From: an uncultured Actinomyces sp.
Lineage (GTDB): Bacteria > Actinomycetota > Actinomycetes > Actinomycetales > Actinomycetaceae
Length of the DNA: 7,160 nucleotides
Direction: 5' to 3'
Assembly (NCBI GenBank): GCA_900556405.1
Contig: USPB01000104.1
Location: forward strand, 1-7,160
The position numbers and the translations under genes are program-made. Of this stretch, positions 1 to 6,772 are shown one piece after another (position 1 is the stretch's first letter; each line of letters begins with the position of its first letter). The notes beneath the pieces are model-generated. The model saw only the letters and a list, made by a program, of their open reading frames with translations. It did not search any database and was not told the origin of the DNA.

Positions 1-524
1 CGCGCGACCGCGTCATGAAGCACCTGCTCTCCATCGAGAAGCTGGGGGAGTGGGCGGCCATCGTGCCGGTCTCCTCCGTGGAAGGCAAGGGCATCGATCA
101 CCTGCGCGAGGTGCTCGCGCAGACGGTGCCGCTCTCGCCGCCGCTCTACCCGTCAGGTGACGTCACTGACGAATCGCGCGACACCCTCATTGCGGAGTTC
201 ATCCGCGAGGCCGCCCTGGAGGGCGTGCGCGACGAGCTGCCGCACTCCCTGGCCGTCCAGGTCGAGGAGATCATCGAGAGGCCGCGTCGCGAGGGCGACG
301 ACCGCCCGCCGATGCTTGACATTCACGTGAACGTCTATGTCGAGCGTGACTCCCAGAAGGCCATCATCATCGGCCGCAAAGGAAGCCGCCTCAAGCAGAT
401 CGGCACGCAGGCCCGCGCACACATCGAGGAACTGCTGGGCAGGCGCGTCTACCTCGACCTGCACGTGCGCACCGCCAAGGACTGGCAGTCCGACCCCAAG
501 ATGCTGGGACGCCTCGGGTTCTGA
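1..524 (+). CDS. era: GTPase Era, C-terminal part (5' end outside window)
   Basis: Era is an essential GTPase that binds the 3' end of 16S rRNA and helps mature the 30S ribosomal subunit. Only the last 173 residues or so are visible. The reading frame is open from base 3, so the ATG at base 15 is internal and not the start. Counting from that Met, the G5 guanine-recognition motif (VPVSSVEGKG) is at 17-26. It is followed by the Era linker and a type II KH domain with the GRKG loop at 120-123 and the conserved Era tail (VRTAKDWQSDPKMLGRLGF) at the end. The stop is TGA at 522-524. Full Era proteins are about 300 residues, so roughly the first 130 (the G1-G4 motifs) lie to the left. The next gene starts one base after the stop, which suggests a shared transcript. 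The identification is secure. Confidence 0.96.
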   Translation, partial: RDRVMKHLLSIEKLGEWAAIVPVSSVEGKGIDHLREVLAQTVPLSPPLYPSGDVTDESRDTLIAEFIREAALEGVRDELPHSLAVQVEEIIERPRREGDDRPPMLDIHVNVYVERDSQKAIIIGRKGSRLKQIGTQARAHIEELLGRRVYLDLHVRTAKDWQSDPKMLGRLGF

Positions 525-525
525 C

Positions 526-2991
526 GTGCCGAGCGTTATCCGCGTGCGCGGCGCCCGTGTCCACAACCTGAAGAACGTGGACGTCGACGTTCCCCTGAAC
601 GCGTTCGTCGCGGTCGCAGGTGTGTCCGGGTCGGGCAAGTCCTCCCTGGCCCTGGGCACGCTCTACGCCGAGGGATCGCGGCGCTACCTGGAGTCCCTGG
701 CGACCTACACGCGTCGGCGCATCTCCCAGGTCGCCAAGGCCTCGGTCGACGAGGTGGCGCACGTGCCCGCCGCGCTCGCGCTGCGCCAACGCCCGGGCGT
801 GCCCGACGTGCGCTCCACCTTCGGCACGGCGACGGAACTCCTCAACCACCTGCGCCTCCTGTTCTCGCGTGCGGGCTCCTACCTGTGCCCGAACGGGCAC
901 CGCGTCCCGCCCTCGCTGGGCGTCGCCCTGGAAGTGCCCCTGACGTGCCCGCAGTGCGGGGAATCTTTCTACGGGCTCGGCGCGGAGGCGATGGCCTTCA
1001 ACTCAGCCGGCGCGTGCCCGGTGTGCGAGGGGACGGGCGTCCAGCGCGTCGTCAACCGTGCGTCCCTCGTGCCCGACGAATCCCTCACCATCGACGAGGG
1101 TGCGGTTTCCCCCTGGGGGTCTCTCATGTGGAAGCTCATGAAAGACGTCGCCCGCGAGATGGGCGTGCGCACGAACGTGCCCTTCCGGGATCTGAGCGAC
1201 GCCGAAAAGACAATCGTCTACGAGGGGCCCGCCGAAAAACGCCACATCGTCGTCGCCACCAAGACCGGTGGCGCGGAGCTGGACTTCACCTACTTCAACG
1301 CGGTCGCCACCGTCGAAAATGCCCTCTCGAAAGCGAAAGATGAAAAAGCGCTCGCTCGCGTCGAGAAGTACCTCATCACCCGCACGTGCCCGGCATGCGA
1401 CGGCACACGCCTGGGGGAGAGGGTACGCTCGACGCTCATCGCCGGCATCGACCTTGGCGAGGCCTCTCGCCTGACCCTCACGGAACTGCGCGAGTGGGTG
1501 CGCCGCGTCCCCGGCCTCGTCCCGGCCGAGGTCGCACCCATGGCCCGCGTCATCGTCAACGAGATGACCGAGCCGATGGATCGCCTCGTGGAGCTTGGCC
1601 TGTCCTACCTGTCCCTCGACCGCGCGTCCTCGACGCTGTCCAATGGCGAGCGCCAGCGCGTGCAGCTCGCCCGCGCAGTACGCAACCGGACGACCGGTGT
1701 CCTCTACGTCCTCGACGAGCCGACAATCGGCCTGCACCCCTCCAACGTCGACGGTGTCCTATCGATCATCCGTGAGCTTATCGCCGATGGAAACTCCGTT
1801 GTCGTCGTCGACCACGATACGCGGGTCCTGGGGGCCGCCGACCACCTCATCGAGATCGGCCCGGGAGCTGGTGCGGACGGCGGTCGCGTCATCTTCCAGG
1901 GTCCGATCGACGAGGCCTGCCACGCCCCAGCCTCCCGCATCGGCCCGTACATGGCTGGGGTGCGTCGGGTTAAGCGTGCGGCCGGGGAGTCAGATCGGGG
2001 CGCGGACGTCGATGGGCGCGGCGCGATTCACCTGGAGACCTCGCAGATACACACGGTGCGGCCCCTGAGTGTGGACATTCCCATCGGCTCGCTGACGGCC
2101 GTCACGGGCGTGAGCGGGTCGGGTAAGACGACGCTCGTCCTGGAGTCGCTGGTTCCCGCGCTGCGTGCGCGCTTGGCTGGCGAGTCGCTGCCCGCGCACG
2201 TGCGCGACGTGGATGCTGGCGCTCTGTCACGAGTCAACCTCATTGATGCGACGCCGATCGGCGTGAATGTGCGCTCGACTGTGGCGACGTACTCTGGCGT
2301 GCTGGACGAGCTGCGCCGGGCCTTTGCACGCACGGAGCAAGCGCAGGTGGCCGGGCTGAAACCCGGTGCGTTCTCTTACAACACGGGCTCGCTGCGTTGT
2401 CCGACCTGCGATGGGACCGGGCAGATCACCCTGGATGTGCAGTTCCTGCCCGACGTTGACATCGAGTGCACCGAGTGCCGGGGGAGCCGCTACGGCGCGC
2501 AGGCGGCATCGATTCGCCGTGATGGGTTGAGCCTGCCCGACATCATGGCGATGAGCGTCGACGAGGCCCGGGTTGCCGTGCGCGGCCTGAAGAAAGTGGG
2601 CGCGCTCCTAGAAACGCTGTCAGGCCTAGGTTTGGGCTACCTGACGCTCGGAGAGGCAACACCTGCTCTGTCCGGTGGCGAGGCGCAGAGACTCAAGTTG
2701 GCCTCGGAAATGGGGAGGCGGCAGGACGGCACGCTCTTCGTCTTCGACGAGCCGACCATCGGCCTGCATCCGGACGACGTGCAGGTCCTCCTCGACGTGT
2801 TGCAGCACCTCATCGAGCGGGGAGCGACGGTCCTCGTCATCGAGCATGACATGGACCTGATCCGTTGTGCCGACTGGGTGATCGACATGGGCCCGGGCGG
2901 CGGCATGGAAGGCGGACGCATCGTCGCACAGGGGTCCCCGAGTGATATCGCTGCTACCGAGGCTTCGGTGACGGGCCGCTACCTGCACTGA
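526..2991 (+). CDS. UvrA-like double ABC ATPase lacking the UvrB-binding domain (UvrA2 / drug-resistance type)
   Basis: This is a cytoplasmic DNA-binding ATPase of the UvrA family. In the 821-residue protein, NBD1 has Walker A GVSGSGKSS (32-40), signature LSNGERQR (371-378) and Walker B ending LDEPTIGLH (396-404). NBD2 has Walker A GVSGSGKTT (528-536), signature LSGGEAQR (715-722) and DEPTIGLHP (741-749). Zinc-type pairs are C141/C144 with C164/C167, and C625/C628 with C648/C651; a further CPAC is at 288-291. True UvrA is about 940-970 residues and carries over 100 residues of UvrB-binding domain between the CP-x-H segment (here CPNGH, 121-125) and the zinc module. Here only about 15 residues remain, so direct UvrB recruitment is unlikely. 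Such paralogues are linked to DNA-damage tolerance or resistance to DNA-binding drugs, but the role here is unknown. The GTG at 526 is chosen because VIRVRGARVHNLKN matches the usual UvrA N-terminus. The frame stays open upstream to an ATG at 337, but that part only overlaps era. No good ribosome binding site is visible, so translation probably couples to era. Confidence 0.88.
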   Translation: MPSVIRVRGARVHNLKNVDVDVPLNAFVAVAGVSGSGKSSLALGTLYAEGSRRYLESLATYTRRRISQVAKASVDEVAHVPAALALRQRPGVPDVRSTFGTATELLNHLRLLFSRAGSYLCPNGHRVPPSLGVALEVPLTCPQCGESFYGLGAEAMAFNSAGACPVCEGTGVQRVVNRASLVPDESLTIDEGAVSPWGSLMWKLMKDVAREMGVRTNVPFRDLSDAEKTIVYEGPAEKRHIVVATKTGGAELDFTYFNAVATVENALSKAKDEKALARVEKYLITRTCPACDGTRLGERVRSTLIAGIDLGEASRLTLTELREWVRRVPGLVPAEVAPMARVIVNEMTEPMDRLVELGLSYLSLDRASSTLSNGERQRVQLARAVRNRTTGVLYVLDEPTIGLHPSNVDGVLSIIRELIADGNSVVVVDHDTRVLGAADHLIEIGPGAGADGGRVIFQGPIDEACHAPASRIGPYMAGVRRVKRAAGESDRGADVDGRGAIHLETSQIHTVRPLSVDIPIGSLTAVTGVSGSGKTTLVLESLVPALRARLAGESLPAHVRDVDAGALSRVNLIDATPIGVNVRSTVATYSGVLDELRRAFARTEQAQVAGLKPGAFSYNTGSLRCPTCDGTGQITLDVQFLPDVDIECTECRGSRYGAQAASIRRDGLSLPDIMAMSVDEARVAVRGLKKVGALLETLSGLGLGYLTLGEATPALSGGEAQRLKLASEMGRRQDGTLFVFDEPTIGLHPDDVQVLLDVLQHLIERGATVLVIEHDMDLIRCADWVIDMGPGGGMEGGRIVAQGSPSDIAATEASVTGRYLH

Positions 2992-3086
2992 CGGGGTTAT
3001 CATTACGGGCTCGGTGTCCTGTGCTCGGGTTGCTTGTGGGCGGGAAGTCACACGGTTTGCCTGTGCCGCGTTTGTTCTTGTGTGTT

Positions 3087-3186
3087 GGGGCGCTGCACCC
3101 GATCCGTAGGCAATGCACCTCTTCTGTTCGGGTGTAGTGCCCCAGATCGGGTGCAGTGCCCCAGATCGGGTGCAGTGCCCCGCGCT
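3087..3186. repeat. Inverted and tandem 19-bp repeat cluster; possible bidirectional terminator-like structure
   Basis: Three head-to-tail 19-bp units start at 3130, 3149 and 3168. The second reads gggtgcagtgccccagatc, the first differs from it at one base, and the third diverges in its last five bases. Upstream, 3087-3104 (ggggcgctgcacccgatc) is the reverse complement of 3145-3162 and of 3164-3181 except for one position. In RNA that position would be a G-U pair, so an 18-bp stem can form with either downstream arm. A weaker inverted copy with the core tgcacct is at 3114-3120. The cluster lies about 95 bases after the uvrA-like stop and could serve as a transcription end or an extragenic repeat. 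The function is inferred; the repeats themselves are plainly visible. Confidence 0.85.
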
Positions 3187-3283
3187 TCTGGCAGTTGTGG
3201 TGGTGCCGGGGATGTGGGCGCCTTCTGAGAGTTGCCTTCTGCTTGGGGTTCTTTGTGGCCTCGTGTTGTGGTTCCTCAGAAAT

Positions 3284-3390
3284 GTCGCATGCAATTCCCG
3301 TGCGAACACTTCAAACATTGAAATCATATCGTTGGAATTGCAAGGTTTTGGGGCGCTGTAGAAAGTTTGGATATCCGAATTGCATGCGAC
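3284..3390. repeat. AT-rich 107-bp segment with perfect 14-bp terminal inverted repeats
   Basis: gtcgcatgcaattc at 3284-3297 is the exact reverse complement of gaattgcatgcgac at 3377-3390. The 79 bases between them are clearly richer in A and T than the rest of the window. Another ggaattgca sits inside at 3334-3342 and pairs with tgcaattcc at 3290-3298. It could be a miniature inverted-repeat element, a pair of distant binding sites, or a remnant of transferred DNA. There is no obvious target-site duplication at the ends (aaat before, ttat after) and no coding capacity, so the mobile-element reading is only a possibility. Confidence 0.5.
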
Positions 3391-3573
3391 TTATGGTTGA
3401 TGAAGCGCGACAGGCGAACTCCTGTGTGCGGACCTCGGCCCACGGCACTGTCCACGATCCCCGGGTCGCTTCGACCTGTCCGGCTCAGCTGCGTTGCCGC
3501 GGTTTGCGGTGCCACCCGTAGGACCCAGCTGCTATGCCCCGAGACAGAACGGCTCATGAAGAAGGCATAACGC

Positions 3574-3605
3574 AGTGCCCGGCTGCCGCGTGGCAGCCGG
3601 GCACT
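3574..3605 (-). terminator. Strong hairpin, probable terminator of the lut operon
   Basis: Bases 3574-3587 (agtgcccggctgcc) and 3592-3605 (ggcagccgggcact) form a perfect 14-bp GC-rich stem with a four-base loop. On the minus strand it starts 17 bases after the lutC stop. The following minus-strand bases (gcgttatgccttcttc) are only moderately T-rich, as is common for actinobacterial terminators. It could also block read-through from the uvrA-like side. Confidence 0.82.
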
Positions 3606-3622
3606 CCTGCGTCGTGATCAGA

Positions 3623-4297
3623 TCACTTCACGATGACGACCCGCAGGAAGCGAGGGCCGTGCACGCCGTTGACGCGGACCAGCTCGATGTCGGAGGTCGC
3701 CGAACCGCCGGCGAGCCAGGTCATCGGACGGGTCGGGTTTTTGCCGAGAATATCGACGGCCTGGGGCACCGTGGGGACGATGTCGGAGGCGCGCAGGACG
3801 ACAACGTGCGTGTCGGGCACGAGCGTGATCGCGCGGCGACCCTGGTCGGGCTCGCCATCGAGGACGATGGTGCCCGACAGGGAGATAGCGACGCGGCAAC
3901 GCGTGACGACGGCGTCGATCTTGTCGAGCTCCAGCGTCGGGATGGCCTGCTCGCGGCTATCCTCGCGCACCGTGCGGCCGTCGCGGGCTGCGGCCTTCTT
4001 GAAGACGTCATCCAGGCCCGTGGGGACCACCACGGAGGTGGCCTCCTTGTCAGCCAGGAACTTCGAGACTGCGTCGGCGGCCTCGTCGTCGCTGGAGACC
4101 ACGACGACCTGCGCGGAGTAGTCCTCGAGCGTCTCGATCATTTCCTCGACGACCGCGTCAGAACCGGGCGCGTGCTCGGTGGAGCGGATGTAGTCGCGGG
4201 GGATCGGACGCACCGGACGGTCCTGCTGGGAACGAGAGATGGCGTCGCGTGCGCGAGCCAGGATCGCGGTCTTCGCGTCCATGGTGGTGGTGCTCAT
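3623..4297 (-). CDS. lutC: LutC-type LUD-domain protein, lactate utilization
   Basis: This is the third protein of the LutABC system, which oxidises L-lactate to pyruvate at the cytoplasmic face in place of the FMN-dependent LldD dehydrogenase. LutC is needed for lactate growth in bacteria that use this system, but its exact catalytic part is not settled. The 224-residue protein is a single LUD (DUF162) domain. The C-terminal half carries the family signature: VTRCRVAISLSGTIVLD (131-147), GEPDQGRRAITLVPD (148-162), then SATSDIELVRVNGVHGPR (199-216). The length is usual for the family, and no signal peptide or membrane segment is seen. The ATG is supported by a strong AAGGAGG six bases upstream, inside the end of lutB. 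lutB's stop is one base before this start, so translation is coupled. A terminator hairpin follows the stop. Confidence 0.93.
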   Translation of the reverse strand: MSTTTMDAKTAILARARDAISRSQQDRPVRPIPRDYIRSTEHAPGSDAVVEEMIETLEDYSAQVVVVSSDDEAADAVSKFLADKEATSVVVPTGLDDVFKKAAARDGRTVREDSREQAIPTLELDKIDAVVTRCRVAISLSGTIVLDGEPDQGRRAITLVPDTHVVVLRASDIVPTVPQAVDILGKNPTRPMTWLAGGSATSDIELVRVNGVHGPRFLRVVIVK

Positions 4298-4298
4298 G

Positions 4299-5891
4299 TC
4301 ACGCCTCCTTCGGGGTCGTGTTGGTGGTCATGCCGTGCTCGGACGCGAGCGGGATACCCGTTGCGGGGGCGTCCGTGCGAGGCGCGTTGGCGTCGGAATC
4401 CTTGTGAGTGCGCTTCCACCACTGGCGGAAGGTCTCCGAGGGGGCCACCGGTAGGTCGCGCGCCCCGGTCCACAGGGAGGCCGGGAAGGGCAGGGCGCCG
4501 ATCTTGCCGTCCTTGCCGCCCAGCAGCGCCGAGGCCTTGACCGTCTGCGAGGCGGCCGCCCACAGCGAGCTCTTCGACATCACCGGGGCCGAGACGTTCA
4601 TGGCCACGTCCCACACGTCCGGCACCGCGCGGCGCTTGACGTCCACGGAGCGGGCCCGCAGGTGGATGAGGATCGTGGGGATGTCGATCTTGACCGGGCA
4701 CACCTCGCCGCAGGCCCCGCACAGGGAGGAGGCGAAGGGCAGGGTGTGGACCGGGTCGTCGTCGGCCAGCCCCTGAGTGAGCTGGGGCGTGATGATCGAG
4801 CCGATCGGGCCGGGGTAGACCGAGCCGTAGGCGTGCCCACCGGTGTGCTGGTAGACGGGGCAGATGTTCATGCACGACCCGCAGCGGATGCAGGCCAGGG
4901 CCTGGCGGCCCACCGGGTCGGCCAGGGTCTTGGTGCGCCCGTTGTCCATGAGCACCAGGTGGAACTCCTTGGGGCCGTCGCCCTCGGTGACACCGGTCCA
5001 CATGGAGGTGTAGGGGTTCATGCGCTCACCGGTGGCCGAGCGCGGCAGGAGCTGGGAGAAGATCTCCACGTCCTGGAAGCGGGGCACCAGCTTCTCGATC
5101 CCCATGAGGGTGATGAGCGTGTCCGGCAGGGTCAGGCACATGCGCCCGTTGCCCTCGGACTCGTAGATCGAGACCGTGCCGGTCTCGGCCACACCCATGT
5201 TCGTGCCGGAGACGGCCACCGAGGCGTGCAGGAACTTGTTGCGCAGGTGCGAGCGGGCCGCGGCCGTGAGCTCCTTGGGGTCGTCGGAGAGGTCCGCCGG
5301 GGCGTCCTCCATGCGGTCCAGGAAGATGCCGCGCACCTCGGAGCGGTTGCGGTGGATCGCGGGCACCACGATGTGCGAGGGCATGTCGTCGGCCAGCTGG
5401 ACGATCATCTCGGCCAGGTCCGTCTCGTGGGCGGTGATGCCCCGGTCGGCCAGGTACTCGTTGAGGTTCGTCTCCTGGGTGGCCATCGACTTGACCTTGA
5501 CGATGTCGTCGACGCCCTTGGAGGCGATGATGTCGGTGATGATCCGGTTGGCCTCGGCGGCGTCGCGCGCCCAGTGGACGATGCCGCCGCGGGCGGTCAC
5601 GTTGGCCTCGAACTGCTCCAGCAGCTCGGGCAGGCGCGAGGCCACCTCGAACTTGACGGCCTCCGCGGCGTTGCGCAGGTCCTCCCAGTCGGGCATCTCG
5701 GACACGCGGTCGGCGCGCTTGGAGCGGATGGTGCGCGTGGCGTGGCCCAGGTTGCGGCGCATCTGGGTGTTGGCCAGCGTCTTGTGCGCGCCCTCGGGGA
5801 AGGTGGGTCCCCAGCGCAGCGTGTCCTCGGGCTGCTCGACCTCGGTGCGCCACCCGCCCGTGTGGGGCATACCGAGAAATACCTGTGTCAT
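4299..5891 (-). CDS. lutB: LutB-type iron-sulfur LUD protein, lactate utilization
   Basis: LutB is the iron-sulfur subunit of the L-lactate oxidation complex and presumably passes electrons between the lactate site and the CCG subunit LutA. The 530-residue protein starts MTQVFLGMP, typical of actinobacterial LutB, and continues through the conserved MRRNLGHATRTIRSKRA (44-60). A LUD domain spans about 75-315 and includes VSGTNMGVAETGTV (227-240). Ferredoxin-like cysteines follow: C334, C337, C340 and C344 (CIRCGSCMNICPVY), then C391, C394 and C398 (CGACGEVCPV). These fit two [4Fe-4S] clusters. The C-terminus has the LutB-specific tail (SLWTGARDLPVAP then TFRQWWKR, about 472-494). The start ATG overlaps the lutA stop as ATGA, and the ribosome binding site is weak, so translation is probably coupled to lutA. 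No membrane segments are seen. Confidence 0.95.
   Translation of the reverse strand: MTQVFLGMPHTGGWRTEVEQPEDTLRWGPTFPEGAHKTLANTQMRRNLGHATRTIRSKRADRVSEMPDWEDLRNAAEAVKFEVASRLPELLEQFEANVTARGGIVHWARDAAEANRIITDIIASKGVDDIVKVKSMATQETNLNEYLADRGITAHETDLAEMIVQLADDMPSHIVVPAIHRNRSEVRGIFLDRMEDAPADLSDDPKELTAAARSHLRNKFLHASVAVSGTNMGVAETGTVSIYESEGNGRMCLTLPDTLITLMGIEKLVPRFQDVEIFSQLLPRSATGERMNPYTSMWTGVTEGDGPKEFHLVLMDNGRTKTLADPVGRQALACIRCGSCMNICPVYQHTGGHAYGSVYPGPIGSIITPQLTQGLADDDPVHTLPFASSLCGACGEVCPVKIDIPTILIHLRARSVDVKRRAVPDVWDVAMNVSAPVMSKSSLWAAASQTVKASALLGGKDGKIGALPFPASLWTGARDLPVAPSETFRQWWKRTHKDSDANAPRTDAPATGIPLASEHGMTTNTTPKEA
4304..4310 (-). promoter_or_regulatory. Ribosome binding site of lutC
   Basis: Minus-strand AAGGAGG lies six bases before the lutC ATG and overlaps the last codons of lutB (Pro-Lys-Glu-Ala). 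It fixes the lutC start and is the strongest ribosome binding site in the window. Confidence 0.88.
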
Positions 5892-6718
5892 CGTGCCACC
5901 GCCTGTGTGTGCTGAGAGTTACCGGTGTGCTGGACGTGCTTGGGGGCGAAGGAGATGTTGCCCTCGAAGGGCGCGTCCTTGGTGGAGGCCAGGATCTCGG
6001 CCAGGTGCATGATGCGCACCCCGGAGTTGACGCGGGACAGGCCGCCGCCGATGTGCATGAGGCAGGAGTAGTCGCCGGCGCACAGGACCTCGGCGCGCGT
6101 GGACATCACGTTGCTCATCTTGTCGGCGAGCATCGCGGTGGAGGTCTCGGAGTTCTTCATGGAGAAGGTGCCGCCGAACCCGCAGCAGACCTCGGCGTCG
6201 GGCAGGTCGATGAGGGTGAGGGCCTCGACGGCCTTGAGGAGGCGGTAGGGGCGGTCGGCGACCTTGGCGACGCGCAGCGAGTGGCAGGTGGGGTGGTAGG
6301 TGACCGTGTGCGGGAAGTAGGCGCCCACGTCCTCGGTGCCCAGGACATCGATGAGCAGCTCGGTCAGGTCGTAGGTGTGTGCGGCGATCTGCTCGACCCG
6401 CTTGGCCAGGGCCGTGTCGCCCACGTGCTCGGCCACGAGGCCCTGCTCGTGACGGGCCGCGCCGGTGCACGAGCCCGAGGGGATGACGATGGCGTCCCAC
6501 TCGCCGTCGAGCACGGGGGAGAAGGTCTCCACGTGGTTGCGGGTGATCTTGGCGGCCTGCTTGAAGTAGCCGGTGTTGGCGTGCATCTGGCCGCAGCAGA
6601 CCTGTCCCTCGGGGAAGCAGACCTGGTGGCCGAGGCGCTCCAGGATGGTGACGGTTGCCTGCGCTGCCTGCGGGAACATGGTGTCCGCAAGACAGGTGGC
6701 GAAAAGGGCGATTCGCAC
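5888..6718 (-). CDS. lutA: LutA-type CCG-domain (Fe-S) protein, lactate utilization
   Basis: LutA belongs to the family with two cysteine-rich CCG domains, related to the heterodisulfide reductase subunit HdrD and glycolate oxidase GlcF. It is thought to handle electron transfer in the lactate-oxidising complex. From the GTG at 6718 it has 276 residues, beginning VRIALFATCLADTMFPQ as family members do. The first CCG domain shows C9, C41/C42 (VCCGQMHANTGY) and C84 (PSGSC). The second shows C145 (YHPTCHSLR), C178/C179 (VCCGFGGTFSMK) and C213/C219. The frame extends 12 codons upstream to another GTG at 6754. The GTG at 6718 is preferred because GGAGG lies six bases before it and the extra residues do not resemble the family. 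It is the first gene of the operon and its stop overlaps the lutB start. No regulator or permease gene adjoins it. Confidence 0.94.
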   Translation of the reverse strand: MRIALFATCLADTMFPQAAQATVTILERLGHQVCFPEGQVCCGQMHANTGYFKQAAKITRNHVETFSPVLDGEWDAIVIPSGSCTGAARHEQGLVAEHVGDTALAKRVEQIAAHTYDLTELLIDVLGTEDVGAYFPHTVTYHPTCHSLRVAKVADRPYRLLKAVEALTLIDLPDAEVCCGFGGTFSMKNSETSTAMLADKMSNVMSTRAEVLCAGDYSCLMHIGGGLSRVNSGVRIMHLAEILASTKDAPFEGNISFAPKHVQHTGNSQHTQAVAR

Positions 6719-6724
6719 GATATG

Positions 6725-6729
6725 CCTCC
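6725..6729 (-). promoter_or_regulatory. Ribosome binding site of lutA (decides the start)
   Basis: Minus-strand GGAGG is six bases before the GTG at 6718. It lies inside the longer frame from the GTG at 6754, which has no comparable site, so the shorter start is favoured. Confidence 0.8.
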
Positions 6730-6772
6730 ACGACGTCGTAACTGAGACTGTCACGAGGACCGCCCGGACTCA

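Larger units (their letters stand above)
2992..3573. other. Intergenic region between convergent uvrA-like gene and lut operon; no convincing gene
   Basis: No open frame here has a plausible ribosome binding site, recognisable domain or gene-like composition. The short frames present (for example minus strand 3557-3324 and plus strand 3156-3521) look accidental. The region holds a 19-bp repeat cluster at 3087-3186, an AT-rich segment with 14-bp terminal inverted repeats at 3284-3390, and a GC-rich stretch from about 3400 to 3531 with small potential hairpins (acagg/cctgt around 3409-3424, and CAGCTG at 3486-3491 facing CAGCTG at 3526-3531). I see no classical hairpin plus T-run directly after the uvrA-like stop, so the repeat cluster may end that transcript. 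Confidence 0.6.

Noticed and set aside
337..525. Upstream extension of the uvrA-like frame to an ATG at 337
   Set aside because: It lies wholly inside era in another frame, its translation is Ser/Arg-rich and unlike UvrA, and the GTG at 526 gives the usual UvrA N-terminus.
3223..3281. ttctgag (3223-3229) facing ctcagaa (3275-3281)
   Set aside because: A 7-bp inverted match 45 bases apart is expected by chance in a region this size.
3506..3517. T-box-like motif GGGTGGCACCGC on the minus strand
   Set aside because: There is no room for Stem I before the lutC end, and the next thing downstream on that strand is antisense to the uvrA-like gene, not an aminoacyl-tRNA synthetase or amino-acid gene. 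Probably a chance match.
3324..3557. Minus-strand 77-codon open frame in the intergenic region
   Set aside because: No ribosome binding site before its ATG, no recognisable domain, and it runs through the AT-rich inverted-repeat segment.
3614..3626. GTGATCAGATCAC near-palindrome at the lutC stop codon
   Set aside because: Only six base pairs around one centre base, overlapping coding sequence and stop; the adjacent 14-bp hairpin explains termination better.
3575..4540. Long plus-strand open frame opposite lutC and the end of lutB
   Set aside because: It is a GC-driven shadow; lutC and lutB on the other strand have clear family motifs.
4662..6745. Two long plus-strand open frames (417 and 286 codons) opposite lutB and lutA
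   Set aside because: Their Val/Gly/Asp/His-rich composition is typical of antisense frames in high-GC genes, and they match no domain I recognise.
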